NCBI RefSeq assembly: GCF_043944905.1
Contig: NZ_JBIMSN010000052.1
Span: 77,120 to 141,119 of the forward strand
DNA length: 64,000 nt
Source of the DNA: Antrihabitans spumae
GTDB taxonomy: Bacteria > Actinomycetota > Actinomycetes > Mycobacteriales > Mycobacteriaceae
Direction: 5' to 3'
The position numbers and the translations under genes were made by a program. Below are positions 36,121 through 45,024 of the stretch, piece after piece. Each line of letters opens with the position of its first letter. Position 1 is the first letter of the stretch. The notes under the pieces were generated by a model, which saw nothing but the letters and a program-made list of their open reading frames with translations, searched no databases and was not told the origin of the DNA.

Positions 36121-37592
36121 GATGTGATCCCGCGTCGACGCACGATCATCTTCAACCCGTGCCGCGGTCGGAGCGTCAGCGTCGCCTCCGGGTCGACCGG
36201 ATGGCCTGGCACAAGGTCGAAAACATAACGCTGGCTGAGTATTGCGATGATCAGTACCGATTCCATCGTCGCAAAGCTTTGGCCGATGCAGACCCGCCTG
36301 CCGCCACCGAAAGGTAGGTAGGCCGAGCGTGGACGGTCCTTACCCGCGCCCGGCAGGAACCGTGACGGATCGAACTCCTCGGGGTTCGGCCACCAGCGCG
36401 CGTCGTGGTGCACGAGGTGCGCGGGAATGATGACGGTGGTGCCCTTCTTGATGTGATGGGTGCCGATGACGTCGTCGCGAACGGCAACGCGGGGAATGAC
36501 CCAAGCAGGGGAGAAGTACCGCATCGCCTCCAGAAAAACTGCGGTTGTCCAGGGCAGTCGCGGTAGGTCGTCGGCAGTGGGTGCGCGGCCCTGAAGAACC
36601 GAGTCGACTTCGTCGAGCATCGTGTTTCGTGCGTCGGGATGCAGGGCGAGGAGATACCACATCCATGACAGGGCGTTCGCCGTCGTCTCGTGGCCGGCCA
36701 GCATCAGTGTGATCGCTTCGTCCCTAACCCTTTTCATCGGCAGCCCGCCTTGATCGTCGGCGGCGCCGAGGAGATGGTTGAGCAGGTCCGGCGTATCGAT
36801 CGGGTGTGCTCGCCGTTCGTTGATGATCGTCCATACCGAACCGTCGATGAGCTTGACGATCTTCTGGATGTCGCGAAAGGGTGGTGGGAGCGGCAGTGGA
36901 GTGTAGGCAAGGCGGGATGTCGCGCGCCACACCACTTTCGGTGGCGCAGAGATCATAAATACGCGCAGGAGTTTCTCCCCGAAGCGGAGTCCTCCCGTGA
37001 CCATCGGACCCATTCCCTTTGCGATCGGGCCGAATTGCTGACTGAACAAGGCATTTCCGACGACGTTGAGAGTGAGTTCGACCATCTCGCGCACCATGTC
37101 GATTTCGACGCGACCGGACTTCTCGCCGAGTTCGTCCGACAGCGCGTCGATCGGCTCGATCATCAGATCGACGAGTCCGTTGAGATGACGCTTCGAGAAC
37201 ATCGGCGACAGCATCGTTCGGTAGCGCTGCCACGACTCTTCCTCGTCGGTGAACAGGCTCACCCCGAGCAGCGCGCGCAGTAGCTCGTACTCGTAGGACT
37301 TGTGATAGTTCAGGCGACCCGCGTGCAGGACGTGGTCGACGTACTCGGGGTGGGTGAGGGTCACGTAACTCCGTGTTCCGGTCCGGAAGCGGGAGATGTC
37401 GTGGTCTTTGATCTTGTCCAGCCAACCGCGTCGATAGCTCAGCCCGACCACTGCAGAGTCTTTCGTCATGCCTAGTCGGGCAAGGCGGTGTGCGGGCCGC
37501 ATGGAGGGTCGGGTTGTCGTGGTTGTCGTCTGTGCGTCAGACCCGCGACGACTTCGCGGTGAATCCTGATCGACCTTCGAGGTGATGGTCAT
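36117..37592 (-). CDS. cytochrome P450
   Basis: This 491-residue soluble P450 has the I-helix oxygen-binding AGHETTANALSW, an ExxR (EAMR) and the heme loop FGGGRRVCIG with Cys435 as the iron ligand. It is the first gene of a four-gene operon with SDR, hydrolase and BVMO. The ATG at 37592 has GAGGA about 10 bases upstream; an earlier ATG at 37601 leaves no room for a ribosome site. A TTGACA on this strand (37672-37677 in reverse) is a candidate -35, and the divergent TetR is the likely regulator. The substrate is unknown. Confidence 0.86.
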   Translation of the reverse strand: MTITSKVDQDSPRSRRGSDAQTTTTTTRPSMRPAHRLARLGMTKDSAVVGLSYRRGWLDKIKDHDISRFRTGTRSYVTLTHPEYVDHVLHAGRLNYHKSYEYELLRALLGVSLFTDEEESWQRYRTMLSPMFSKRHLNGLVDLMIEPIDALSDELGEKSGRVEIDMVREMVELTLNVVGNALFSQQFGPIAKGMGPMVTGGLRFGEKLLRVFMISAPPKVVWRATSRLAYTPLPLPPPFRDIQKIVKLIDGSVWTIINERRAHPIDTPDLLNHLLGAADDQGGLPMKRVRDEAITLMLAGHETTANALSWMWYLLALHPDARNTMLDEVDSVLQGRAPTADDLPRLPWTTAVFLEAMRYFSPAWVIPRVAVRDDVIGTHHIKKGTTVIIPAHLVHHDARWWPNPEEFDPSRFLPGAGKDRPRSAYLPFGGGRRVCIGQSFATMESVLIIAILSQRYVFDLVPGHPVDPEATLTLRPRHGLKMIVRRRGITS

Positions 37593-37686
37593 GTGATGCA
37601 TCCTCTACTGAGTGATGGCAGCCGCCGTAACTGTAGGCGTATGCCGTCAGTTTGTGTCCAGCCAGGGATATTGTCAAGATGTAGGA

Positions 37687-38322
37687 ATGCAACGCAACGG
37701 CGTGTGGGGAGGTCGCACCACCGAAGAACGCCGCGCCGACAGGCTTGACCGAATGCTCTCCGTCGCCATCGAGATCTGGAGTCAGCATGGTTGGGCGGCG
37801 GTAACCATGCGCCGCGTCTGCGCCGAAGCAGCGCTGAGCGATCGGTACTTCTACAAGGAGTTCGGGGATCGGGACGGCTTGCTCACCGCGGTATGGCAGC
37901 ACATCGAAGGCGAGGTACTCGCAACAGTCGCTGTCGCCTACGCCGAAAAGAGCGGTCCCGGCACTTCGTGGGAAGACCTGACTCGCACCGCGACCAGGGT
38001 CCTCGTCGACCACATCGTTTCCCATCCCGCACAAGCGAAGATCTTGTTGAGCCGTAACGAGGGCAGCCCGATCCTGGAGAGCGAACGCCAACGCTCGTTT
38101 CACCGAGCAATCGACCTCGTCACCTCCGCTGCGAGGCCGCGGCTACGGCAGGGTGTCGATGAACTGGCGTTGCGGATGGACGCGATCGTCGGCGTCGGCG
38201 GGTTCGTCGAACTGCTCAGGGAATGGCAATCGGACGCGATTGCCGTCGATTGCGATCGCATAGTCGACTACGTCGCTGAGATGGCGACCCGATTCGGTGG
38301 GCACTATCGCCTACAGCACTGA
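37687..38322 (+). CDS. TetR-family regulator divergent from P450 operon
   Basis: This 211-residue TetR protein has the HTH segment SVAIEIWSQHGWAAVTMRRVCAEAALSDRYFYKEFGDRDGLL. The ATG at 37687 gives MQRNGVWGGRTTEER; the frame is open further upstream but that would enter the shared promoter region. No strong ribosome site is seen, so leaderless translation is possible. It most likely represses the divergent P450 operon and perhaps itself. Confidence 0.82.
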   Translation: MQRNGVWGGRTTEERRADRLDRMLSVAIEIWSQHGWAAVTMRRVCAEAALSDRYFYKEFGDRDGLLTAVWQHIEGEVLATVAVAYAEKSGPGTSWEDLTRTATRVLVDHIVSHPAQAKILLSRNEGSPILESERQRSFHRAIDLVTSAARPRLRQGVDELALRMDAIVGVGGFVELLREWQSDAIAVDCDRIVDYVAEMATRFGGHYRLQH

Positions 38323-38447
38323 GGGCGTGTGAACCCGAACCTATCGGATTGGTCACGAAACGCTGTCATGGCTAACGGGTATTGCGGGGATGCGATTAGC
38401 AGGTATCGAAGTTCGGGTCGGGACCGGATCAGTTTGGGGTCGGAGCC

Positions 38448-39632
38448 ATGTCTCCCATCATGCGTGCCATCATCGAAAAAGATTGCGCTGCAAAGGTTCA
38501 CTGGCGTGATCGAAAACGCTACCTGTGGACGCTCGGTCTGATCGCGCCGGCCTGCAGTCTGTTGCCATCACAACTTGTGCTGTGGACCGGCCTCGAAGTT
38601 CTGTGGTGGATCGGCCCGATCATCGTGTTCGTCGCAATACCGCTGGTCGACGCCCTCGTCGGTGAGGACGGTGTCAACCCGCCGGACGAGGCCTACAAGC
38701 AACTCTCCAACGATCGTTACTACCGCTGGTGTACCTACGCGTTCCTGCCGGTTCAGGTTGTCGCGTTGGTCGTCGCCTGCTACCTGTGGTCGTCCGATGC
38801 ATTGGCCCTGGTCGACAAGATCGGACTTGCGGTCACCGTCGGAGTCGGCTGTGGCATCGGGATCAACGCCGCACACGAACTCGGCCACCGCAGCGATCGG
38901 TTGGAGCGCTGGTTGTCGAAAATCGCACTCGCGCAGTCCTGTTACGGCCACTTCTACGTCGAACACAACAAAGGCCACCATGCGCGGGTAGCCACGCCCG
39001 AGGACCCAGCGAGCGCCCGCTTCGGGGAAAGTCTGTGGCGATTCCTTCCGCGCAGCGTTATCGGTGGTTTGCGGTCGGCGCTCAGGCTGGAACGGGATCG
39101 ATTGCGTCGCAGGGGTTTACGATGGTGGTCTCTGGACAACAACCTGCTGCAGGCGTGGGCGATGAGTATCGTGCTGTTCGGCGTCGTACTCGGTGTTTTC
39201 GGCTGGCGGATCGCGCCGTACCTCGTCGTGCAAGCTGTCGTCGGCTTCTGCCTACTCGAAACCGTGAACTACGTCGAACATTATGGACTACTTCGGCAAC
39301 GGTTGCCTCGTGGTGGTTACGAGCCATGTTCACCGCGACACAGTTGGAACAGCGATCGGTTGGCGACCAACGTGTTCCTTTTCCATCTGCAACGCCACAG
39401 CGATCATCACGCCAACCCCGGACGTCGCTACCAGACGTTGCGGAGTAGCGAGGAAGCGCCGCAGTTGCCGGCCGGTTACGCAACCATGATCGTGCTCGCG
39501 GCGGTTCCGCCGCTGTGGCGGCGTGTCATGGATCGGCGCGTGCTTGCTCACTACGACCAGGATGTTCGGCGCGCCAACATAGCGCCCGGCGGACGAGCCA
39601 AGTTGGCTACTTCGCGTCTACCGTCGAATTAG
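38448..39632 (+). CDS. alkB: AlkB-type alkane 1-monooxygenase
   Basis: This 394-residue integral-membrane diiron hydroxylase has all the family histidine boxes: HELGHR, EHNKGHH, LQRHSDHHANP, and the NYVEHYG signature. About six hydrophobic segments surround them. AlkB oxidises terminal carbons of n-alkanes using rubredoxin-delivered electrons. Rhodococcal alkB genes are usually followed by rubredoxin genes; none is present here, and the next gene is a BVMO-like flavoprotein. The rubredoxin must come from elsewhere, or the enzyme acts on another substrate. ATG 38448 follows GGTCGGAGCC. Confidence 0.88.
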   Translation: MSPIMRAIIEKDCAAKVHWRDRKRYLWTLGLIAPACSLLPSQLVLWTGLEVLWWIGPIIVFVAIPLVDALVGEDGVNPPDEAYKQLSNDRYYRWCTYAFLPVQVVALVVACYLWSSDALALVDKIGLAVTVGVGCGIGINAAHELGHRSDRLERWLSKIALAQSCYGHFYVEHNKGHHARVATPEDPASARFGESLWRFLPRSVIGGLRSALRLERDRLRRRGLRWWSLDNNLLQAWAMSIVLFGVVLGVFGWRIAPYLVVQAVVGFCLLETVNYVEHYGLLRQRLPRGGYEPCSPRHSWNSDRLATNVFLFHLQRHSDHHANPGRRYQTLRSSEEAPQLPAGYATMIVLAAVPPLWRRVMDRRVLAHYDQDVRRANIAPGGRAKLATSRLPSN

Positions 39633-39651
39633 TGTGACTATTCTTCACACT
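39631..39651 (+). promoter_or_regulatory. perfect hairpin between alkB and flavoprotein gene
   Basis: AGTGTGA (39631-39637) and TCACACT (39645-39651) pair perfectly around a 7-base loop. The hairpin covers the last base of the alkB stop and ends one base before the ATG at 39652. It could affect translation of the downstream gene or act as an operator. Confidence 0.45.
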
Positions 39652-41151
39652 ATGACGAATGGCTCTGCTGCCCAGACACCGGCCCTCGAGCGCCACCATG
39701 TGATTATCGTCGGCGCAGGTTTCGGGGGTCTTGGTGCTGGAATCAAGCTGTCAGCCAAAGGAATCGACGATTTCGTCATCCTCGACCGCGGCGACGAGGT
39801 CGGCGGAACATCGCGCGAAAACACCTATCCTGGCGTCGAAGCCGATATCCCGGCGGTGCACTACTCCTACGGTCACCAGCCGAATGCCCGCTGGTCCTCG
39901 GCATTCGCGCCGGGTGGCGAACTTTTCGCCTACGCCCGCGAGGTCGCAGACCGTTTAGAGTTGCGGCAGAAGATCAGGTTCGGGACGGAGGTGGTCTCTG
40001 CCGCCTATGACGAGGACGCTCGTGAATGGACAGTCGAGGCAGCGGACGGGTCGCGGTTCGTCGCGCGGTTCGTCATCTCCTGCCACGGTGCGCTGAGCAT
40101 TCCATCGCGTCCGGAGATCCCTGGGATCGACGACTTCGAAGGCAAGATGATGGCGACCCAACGCTGGGACCATTCGTATTCGGTCGCGGGTAAGCGCGTT
40201 GCCGTCATCGGTACCGGAGCCTCTGCGCTGCAGGTCATTCCGACGATCGCACCGGAGACCGCACACCTGACCGTGTACCAGCGCACGCCGATCTGGGTGA
40301 TGCCCAAGGTCAACTTCGCGATTCCCGGCGCCTTGCAGAAGGTCTTCGAGACGGTTCCCCTGTCGCAGCGGATCGTGCGGTCCATCGTGTCCTCTACGAC
40401 CGCGGTCGCCGAAACCGTTGCGGTAACTCACAACAAGCGCTTGCCGTACGTCACCAAAGCCGTCGCCGAACTGGCCAAGGCGTATCTGAGGTCGCAGGTC
40501 AAGGATCCGGAACTGCGCGAGAAGCTCACGCCCACATATGGTTTCGGCTGCAAGCGGCCGTCGATGTCGAATACCTACTTCTCGGCGTTCGAACGTGACG
40601 ACGTCACTCTCGAGACGGCCGGGATCGAGCGCATCACTCCGACAGGTATCAGAACGGTCGACGGCAACGAAGTGGAACTCGACACGATCGTCCTTGCCAC
40701 CGGCTTCAAGATCTTCGGCTTGAGCTACCGGATCGCCGGCGTTGGCGGTACCGACCTCGAAACGCAATGGGACGCAGAGCGAATGGCGTCCTACGAAGGT
40801 GTCGCGGTCCCTGGTTTCCCGAACTTCTTTCTAGCCCCCGGCCCGTACGGGGTCATCGGCTTCTCGTGGTTCGACACCATCGAGATCTGCGTCAGCCACG
40901 CCGTCGACATGATCGCGAAGGCGGACGCGGATGGCGTCACGCGTATCGAGGCGGACGCCGATGCCACCGCCAAATTCGTCAAAAAGATGCGCAAGCGGGT
41001 CGAGCACACCGTGTTCATGAGCCCGTCTTGCAACAACTCGAACACCTACTACCTCAACAAGCACGGCGATGCGCCCTACCTGCGGCCCGAGACCATCGTC
41101 GAGACGCAGTTCGCGATGCGGTCGGCATCGAAGGGGTATGTGCTGTCATAG
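39652..41151 (+). CDS. BVMO-like flavin monooxygenase with altered fingerprint
   Basis: This 499-residue class B flavoprotein has GAGFGG (21-26), GTGASALQVIP and an overall BVMO layout. Two hallmark positions differ. The fingerprint FxGxxxHxxxW reads FEGKMMATQRW, with Ala168 in place of the His. The usual GGTW is GGTS. In BVMOs the fingerprint His is important for coupling NADPH binding to oxygenation, so this protein may be an N-hydroxylase, an oxidase or a poorly active enzyme. The ATG at 39652 is preferred; a GTG at 39634 is also in frame. It follows alkB by 19 bases. Confidence 0.82.
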   Translation: MTNGSAAQTPALERHHVIIVGAGFGGLGAGIKLSAKGIDDFVILDRGDEVGGTSRENTYPGVEADIPAVHYSYGHQPNARWSSAFAPGGELFAYAREVADRLELRQKIRFGTEVVSAAYDEDAREWTVEAADGSRFVARFVISCHGALSIPSRPEIPGIDDFEGKMMATQRWDHSYSVAGKRVAVIGTGASALQVIPTIAPETAHLTVYQRTPIWVMPKVNFAIPGALQKVFETVPLSQRIVRSIVSSTTAVAETVAVTHNKRLPYVTKAVAELAKAYLRSQVKDPELREKLTPTYGFGCKRPSMSNTYFSAFERDDVTLETAGIERITPTGIRTVDGNEVELDTIVLATGFKIFGLSYRIAGVGGTDLETQWDAERMASYEGVAVPGFPNFFLAPGPYGVIGFSWFDTIEICVSHAVDMIAKADADGVTRIEADADATAKFVKKMRKRVEHTVFMSPSCNNSNTYYLNKHGDAPYLRPETIVETQFAMRSASKGYVLS

Positions 41152-41245
41152 CGGCCGAAATCGATCAGGAATCGAGAAGCGCGCGCCTGACCACCGAACC
41201 TACGGTTGTTTCAGAACGACACACCAACCAGGAAGAGGTAGGACG

Positions 41246-41482
41246 ATGAAGACGATGACCTGCAAGCAGCTAGGCGGACCGTGCGATACGGCGTTCAGTG
41301 CAGAGAAGGCCGACGACGTCATTCACCAGCAGGACCAGCACCTCAAAGACATGGTCGCGGGTGGCGACGAGTCCCACCGCGAGGCGTTGAAGGAAATGCA
41401 AGGCAGGTGGAAGCGGCCGGTGTCGGGGTTGGGTTGGTACCGCAAGACCAAGAAGGAATTTGCTGCTGCACCTGAAGACTGA
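41246..41482 (+). CDS. small DUF1059-type protein
   Basis: This 78-residue soluble protein starts MKTMTCKQLGGPCD and ends GWYRKTKKEF. That pattern, with paired cysteines near the N-terminus and a Trp-rich tail, fits the DUF1059 family as I recall it. The function is unknown. AGAGGTAGG lies upstream of the ATG. The hydrolase gene starts 31 bases later. Confidence 0.7.
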   Translation: MKTMTCKQLGGPCDTAFSAEKADDVIHQQDQHLKDMVAGGDESHREALKEMQGRWKRPVSGLGWYRKTKKEFAAAPED

Positions 41483-41513
41483 GATCACGCTTTCCGAACA
41501 GCAGGGGGTGGGT

Positions 41514-42389
41514 ATGAGCAATCGTCTGACGTCGTTCACCAACGACGGCTTCACATTCGACGTGATCGACGAAGGTCCGCTCGACGGAACGCCGGTCGTG
41601 CTGTTGCACGGGTTTCCTCAGACCGCTGCAGAGTGGTCACGAGTCGCTCCGCATCTGCACGAACGTGGTTACCGCACAATCGCTCCCACCCAGCGTGGGT
41701 ACTCGCCCGGGGCGCGCCCGAGCGGACGAGTTGCGTATCGGATGAGTGCATTGGTTGGCGATGCTGCGAAGCTCATTGCCGAACTCGGTGCAGGACCCGT
41801 GCATCTGGTCGGCCACGACTGGGGGTCTGCTGTCGCGTGGTCGACGGCTGCCGCCCATCCGGAGTTGGTCCGCACGCTGACCTCGGTTTCGGCGCCGCAC
41901 CCGATGGCGTTCATACGATCGATGGTGACCAGCAGTCAGGCTTTGCGATCGTTCTACATAGCGCTGTTCCAGATTCCGTGGCTGCCCGAGTTTGCGATCT
42001 CCCGAGCCTTTCGCGCCGTCGAATCGTCGAATCGACCTGCTGTGCGGCGGCGTGCGTTGGAGTTTTCGCAGATGGACAGCGACCAGTTCGATCGGATCAA
42101 GCGCGATGTCGTCGACACCGGAGCGCTGCCCTTCGCACTCAACTGGTACCGGGCGATGTTGATCGCAGGCCCCGGTGGCGCGGCGCAGAAGGTAAGCACT
42201 CCGACGACACATGTGTGGAGTACCCGAGACAGTGCACTGGTGCGCAAAGGTGCGGACCTGACAGCCGAATACGTAACGGGGCCTTATCGATTGGAAGTTC
42301 TCGACGCGACGCACTGGATACCGGAGGAACGGCCGGTCGAGCTCGCCGGAATCATCGCGGCACGGGCGAATGGTTCGGATGGTGGGTGA
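41514..42389 (+). CDS. alpha/beta hydrolase, epoxide-hydrolase-like
   Basis: This 291-residue alpha/beta hydrolase has HGFPQTAAEW, the nucleophile elbow GHDWGSAVAW with Asp as nucleophile, and a His in ATHWIPEE. The Asp nucleophile points to an epoxide hydrolase or haloalkane-dehalogenase-like chemistry rather than a serine esterase. The ATG at 41514 follows GGGGGTGGG. Its stop codon lies inside the 5' arm of the terminator at 42382-42420. Confidence 0.85.
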   Translation: MSNRLTSFTNDGFTFDVIDEGPLDGTPVVLLHGFPQTAAEWSRVAPHLHERGYRTIAPTQRGYSPGARPSGRVAYRMSALVGDAAKLIAELGAGPVHLVGHDWGSAVAWSTAAAHPELVRTLTSVSAPHPMAFIRSMVTSSQALRSFYIALFQIPWLPEFAISRAFRAVESSNRPAVRRRALEFSQMDSDQFDRIKRDVVDTGALPFALNWYRAMLIAGPGGAAQKVSTPTTHVWSTRDSALVRKGADLTAEYVTGPYRLEVLDATHWIPEERPVELAGIIAARANGSDGG

Positions 42390-42420
42390 TTGCTCTCGGA
42401 TTCCGGGAGCAATCACCCAC
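42382..42420 (+). terminator. hairpin terminator overlapping the stop codon
   Basis: Arms 42382-42400 and 42402-42420 (19 bases, one mismatch, one-base loop) form a long hairpin. Its inner core (CTCTCGGATTCCGGGAG) resembles that at 1891-1941. The TGA of the hydrolase is part of the left arm, and the next gene starts 23 bases later. Confidence 0.72.
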
Positions 42421-42442
42421 AATTCCGGCAAGAGAGGGCGGG

Positions 42443-43162
42443 ATGCGATCGCTGAGGCTGCCAGCCGATGACGGGACCTTGCTGCACGTCGGTGTCACCG
42501 GCAAAGGTCCAGATGTCGTGGTCCTGCCCGGCGGACCGGGCTGTGTTCACTACCTCGAGGATGACGACCTCGCGCCTCGCGGGCTGCGGGCGTGGTATCC
42601 GGAGCCCAGAGGTGTCGGACGCTCCCAAGGTGGGGCACACGACCTGGATCAGGCAGTCTCAGACATCGAAGCAGTGCGTCGCGCTGCTGGCCTCGACAGT
42701 TGGATGGTGCTCGGGCATTCCTGGGGCTCGGATCTGGCAGTGCGTTATGCGCTGGATCATCCCGGCCGAGTGCGATCCGTCGTCGGGATCGCCGGCCACG
42801 GATTGCACAAGGACCGCACCTGGTCTCAGATCTACGAGTCCTCGCAGCACCTCGAGTCCGACATCGAGATTGTTTGGGAGCCAACCGTTCACGCTGCGCT
42901 GAGCGCCTCGTTCGTCGAGTGGATTCACGAACCTGAATTGTTTCGGCGACTTGCAGACTCGCCTGTCCCGATGACGTTCATCGCCGCGGAGACCGACATC
43001 CGACCGTCCTGGCCGTTGCGGCAGCTTGCGGCGCTGGTCCCGCATGGCACATTCGAGGAAGTATCCGGAGTCGGACACAATCTGTGGGCCACTGATCCCA
43101 GCGTCTGGGTCGACGTCATTACAAGGGCGTTTCGCGCGCAGATCGACAACGTCGACTGCTGA
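42443..43162 (+). CDS. alpha/beta hydrolase, proline-iminopeptidase-like
   Basis: This 239-residue protein is related to the prolyl aminopeptidase branch: GGPG (HGGP-type oxyanion loop), nucleophile Ser in GHSWGSDLAVRYA, Asp in AAETDIRPSW and His in GVGHNLW. It is shorter than typical iminopeptidases (about 310 residues), so the lid domain is reduced. The substrate could be a peptide or a small ester. ATG with AGAGAGGGCGGG upstream. Confidence 0.8.
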   Translation: MRSLRLPADDGTLLHVGVTGKGPDVVVLPGGPGCVHYLEDDDLAPRGLRAWYPEPRGVGRSQGGAHDLDQAVSDIEAVRRAAGLDSWMVLGHSWGSDLAVRYALDHPGRVRSVVGIAGHGLHKDRTWSQIYESSQHLESDIEIVWEPTVHAALSASFVEWIHEPELFRRLADSPVPMTFIAAETDIRPSWPLRQLAALVPHGTFEEVSGVGHNLWATDPSVWVDVITRAFRAQIDNVDC

Positions 43163-43196
43163 TATTTGCTTCCCCTTTCAACGTATATCGCACTGG

Positions 43197-43223
43197 GGGG
43201 CTTGCCACAAGACCCGGGTCTTG
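43197..43223 (+). promoter_or_regulatory. rifamycin-associated element plus palindrome
   Basis: GGGGCTTGCCACAAGACCC (43197-43215) differs at only three positions from the 19-base rifamycin-associated element as I recall it (GGGGCTTGCGGCAAGGCCC), which precedes rifamycin-inactivation genes in actinobacteria. Its right half overlaps a perfect 16-base palindrome, CAAGACCCGGGTCTTG (43208-43223). It lies 80 bases before the rifampicin monooxygenase start. Confidence 0.7.
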
Positions 43224-43294
43224 CTGCAGACTCTGCTGCCGTAGCCAGAATGCACAGAGCTGGCCGAGGCACGTACTAGTCAAGTGGGGGCTTT

Positions 43295-44719
43295 GTGATC
43301 GATGTAATTGTTGCCGGCTGTGGACCGACCGGCTTGATGCTTGCCTGCGAACTGCGGTTGCAGGGCGTGCAGGTACTCGTAGTGGACAAGGAAGCCGAGC
43401 CGACGAAAGTTGTTCGTTCCCTCGGTATCCACGCGCGAACGATCGAAATAATGGATCAGCGAGGTTTGCTGGAGCGGTTTCTCGCGCTCGGAAAGAAGTA
43501 CCCGCTCGGCGGCTTCTTCGCAGGCATCCGGAAGCCGGCACCCGAGCGCCTGGATACGTCGTATCCCTATGTACTCAGCATTCCGCAGCCGATCACCGAT
43601 CGTCTTCTGGCAGAGCATGCCATCGAAGTTGGCGTCGACATTCGTCGCAATCACGAATTGGTCGGGATCGGTCAGGACGACGAGGGCGTCGTTGTCGAAC
43701 TTGGCGACGGCACGCAATTGCGGTCGCGCTTTCTCGTCGGCGCCGACGGCGGCCGCAGCGCCGTGCGCAAATTGCTCGGAGTCGACTTTCCGGGCGAGCC
43801 GACCAGAGTCGACACACTGCTCGGCGAAATGGAACTGACAGCATCACTGGAAACGGTAATTGCTGTGAACGAGGAGGTTCGCAAGACCCAAGTTCGTTGC
43901 GGTGCAATGCCACTCGGCGACGGACTCTACCGCGTCGTTGTACCTGCCGCGGGCGTCGCCGATGACCGCTCGGTCCCACCGACGTTGGACGAGGTCAAAG
44001 AGCAGTTGCGCGCGACCGCCGGGACCGATTTCGGCGCGCACTCGCCACGCTGGTTGTCACGCTTCGGCGACGCAACTCGACTTGCAGAGCACTATCGGGT
44101 CGGCCGCGTCTTCCTCGCAGGCGACGCGGCACACATCCATCCGCCGATCGGTGGGCAGGGCCTCAATCTTGGTATTCAGGACGCATTCAACCTCGGCTGG
44201 AAACTCGCCGCCGAGGTGAACGGGTGGGCACCGGCGGGGCTGCTGGACAGCTACGAGGCGGAACGGCATCCCGTCGCTGAATCGGTCCTGGACAACACCC
44301 GGGCGCAGATGTTGTTGACGTCCCTCGATCCCGGGGCCCAGGCCGTGCGTCGGTTGATTGCCGAGTTGATGGACTTCGACGACGTGAATCAGTACCTGAC
44401 CGAGAAGATCATTGCGGTCGGCGTCCGCTACGACTTCGGGGAGGGTCACGAACTGCTCGGTCGTCGGCTGCGGGATGTGCAGCTCGATGGCCGTCGCCTC
44501 TACGAGCTGATGCGCGCCGGTCGGGGGCTCCTGCTCGACCGGGATGGCCTGCTTTCGGTGGACGGCTATACGGATCGGGTCGATCACGTCGTCGATGGCA
44601 GCGTCGAACTCGATGTTCCTGCGGTACTGCTCCGTCCTGACGGCCACGTCGCGTGGGTCGGTGACGATCAGGAAGGTTTGCGCAGTCAGCTGAGCAGGTG
44701 GTTCGGCGTAGCTTCGTGA
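43295..44719 (+). CDS. rox: rifampicin monooxygenase
   Basis: This 474-residue class A flavin monooxygenase matches Nocardia Rox and related rifampicin monooxygenases from beginning to end in my recollection. Features are VAGCGPTGLMLACELRL (FAD loop), HARTIEIMDQRGLLERFLALG, FLVGADGGRSAVRK and GRVFLAGDAAHIHPPIGGQGLNLG. A thioredoxin-like C-terminal region ends VAWVGDDQEGL. It hydroxylates and inactivates rifamycins with FAD, NADPH and O2. The GTG start at 43295 has a GGGGG ribosome-site-like run 5 bases upstream. An RAE at 43197-43215 suggests rifamycin induction. Confidence 0.88.
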   Translation: MIDVIVAGCGPTGLMLACELRLQGVQVLVVDKEAEPTKVVRSLGIHARTIEIMDQRGLLERFLALGKKYPLGGFFAGIRKPAPERLDTSYPYVLSIPQPITDRLLAEHAIEVGVDIRRNHELVGIGQDDEGVVVELGDGTQLRSRFLVGADGGRSAVRKLLGVDFPGEPTRVDTLLGEMELTASLETVIAVNEEVRKTQVRCGAMPLGDGLYRVVVPAAGVADDRSVPPTLDEVKEQLRATAGTDFGAHSPRWLSRFGDATRLAEHYRVGRVFLAGDAAHIHPPIGGQGLNLGIQDAFNLGWKLAAEVNGWAPAGLLDSYEAERHPVAESVLDNTRAQMLLTSLDPGAQAVRRLIAELMDFDDVNQYLTEKIIAVGVRYDFGEGHELLGRRLRDVQLDGRRLYELMRAGRGLLLDRDGLLSVDGYTDRVDHVVDGSVELDVPAVLLRPDGHVAWVGDDQEGLRSQLSRWFGVAS

Positions 44720-44790
44720 GGTTGCATTCTTCGCTGACGGGTGCACCTCGTTACGCAACGTTTTCCAGTCAACCCGGTAAGGAATCACGC

Positions 44791-45024
44791 GTGAGCAAGG
44801 ACGAATTCAAAAAGGGAGACAAGGTCGAATGGAAGACGCACGGCACCACCACGCAGGGTGAGGTGGAGAAGAAGATAACCTCCGAAACCGAGGCAGCCGG
44901 TCGAACGGTCAAGGCATCCAAGGACGCTCAGCAGCAAGAGTTGGGTGATCGTTGCGTCCGCGGTCAATCCGATCGACGCTTTCGTGCGCAGCGGCGGGGG
45001 CGCACAACTCACGGCGAATCGTGA
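44791..45024 (+). pseudogene. truncated DUF2945-type protein at a deletion junction
   Basis: The first 50 codons, MSKDEFKKGDKVEWKTHG to VKASKDA, are the start of a DUF2945 (hypervirulence-associated Tudor-like) small protein. At about 44930-44945 the family sequence stops. The frame then runs through the out-of-frame start of an oxidoreductase (RCVRGQSDRRFRAQRRG) to a chance stop at 45024. A deletion joining two genes is the simplest reading. Confidence 0.75.
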
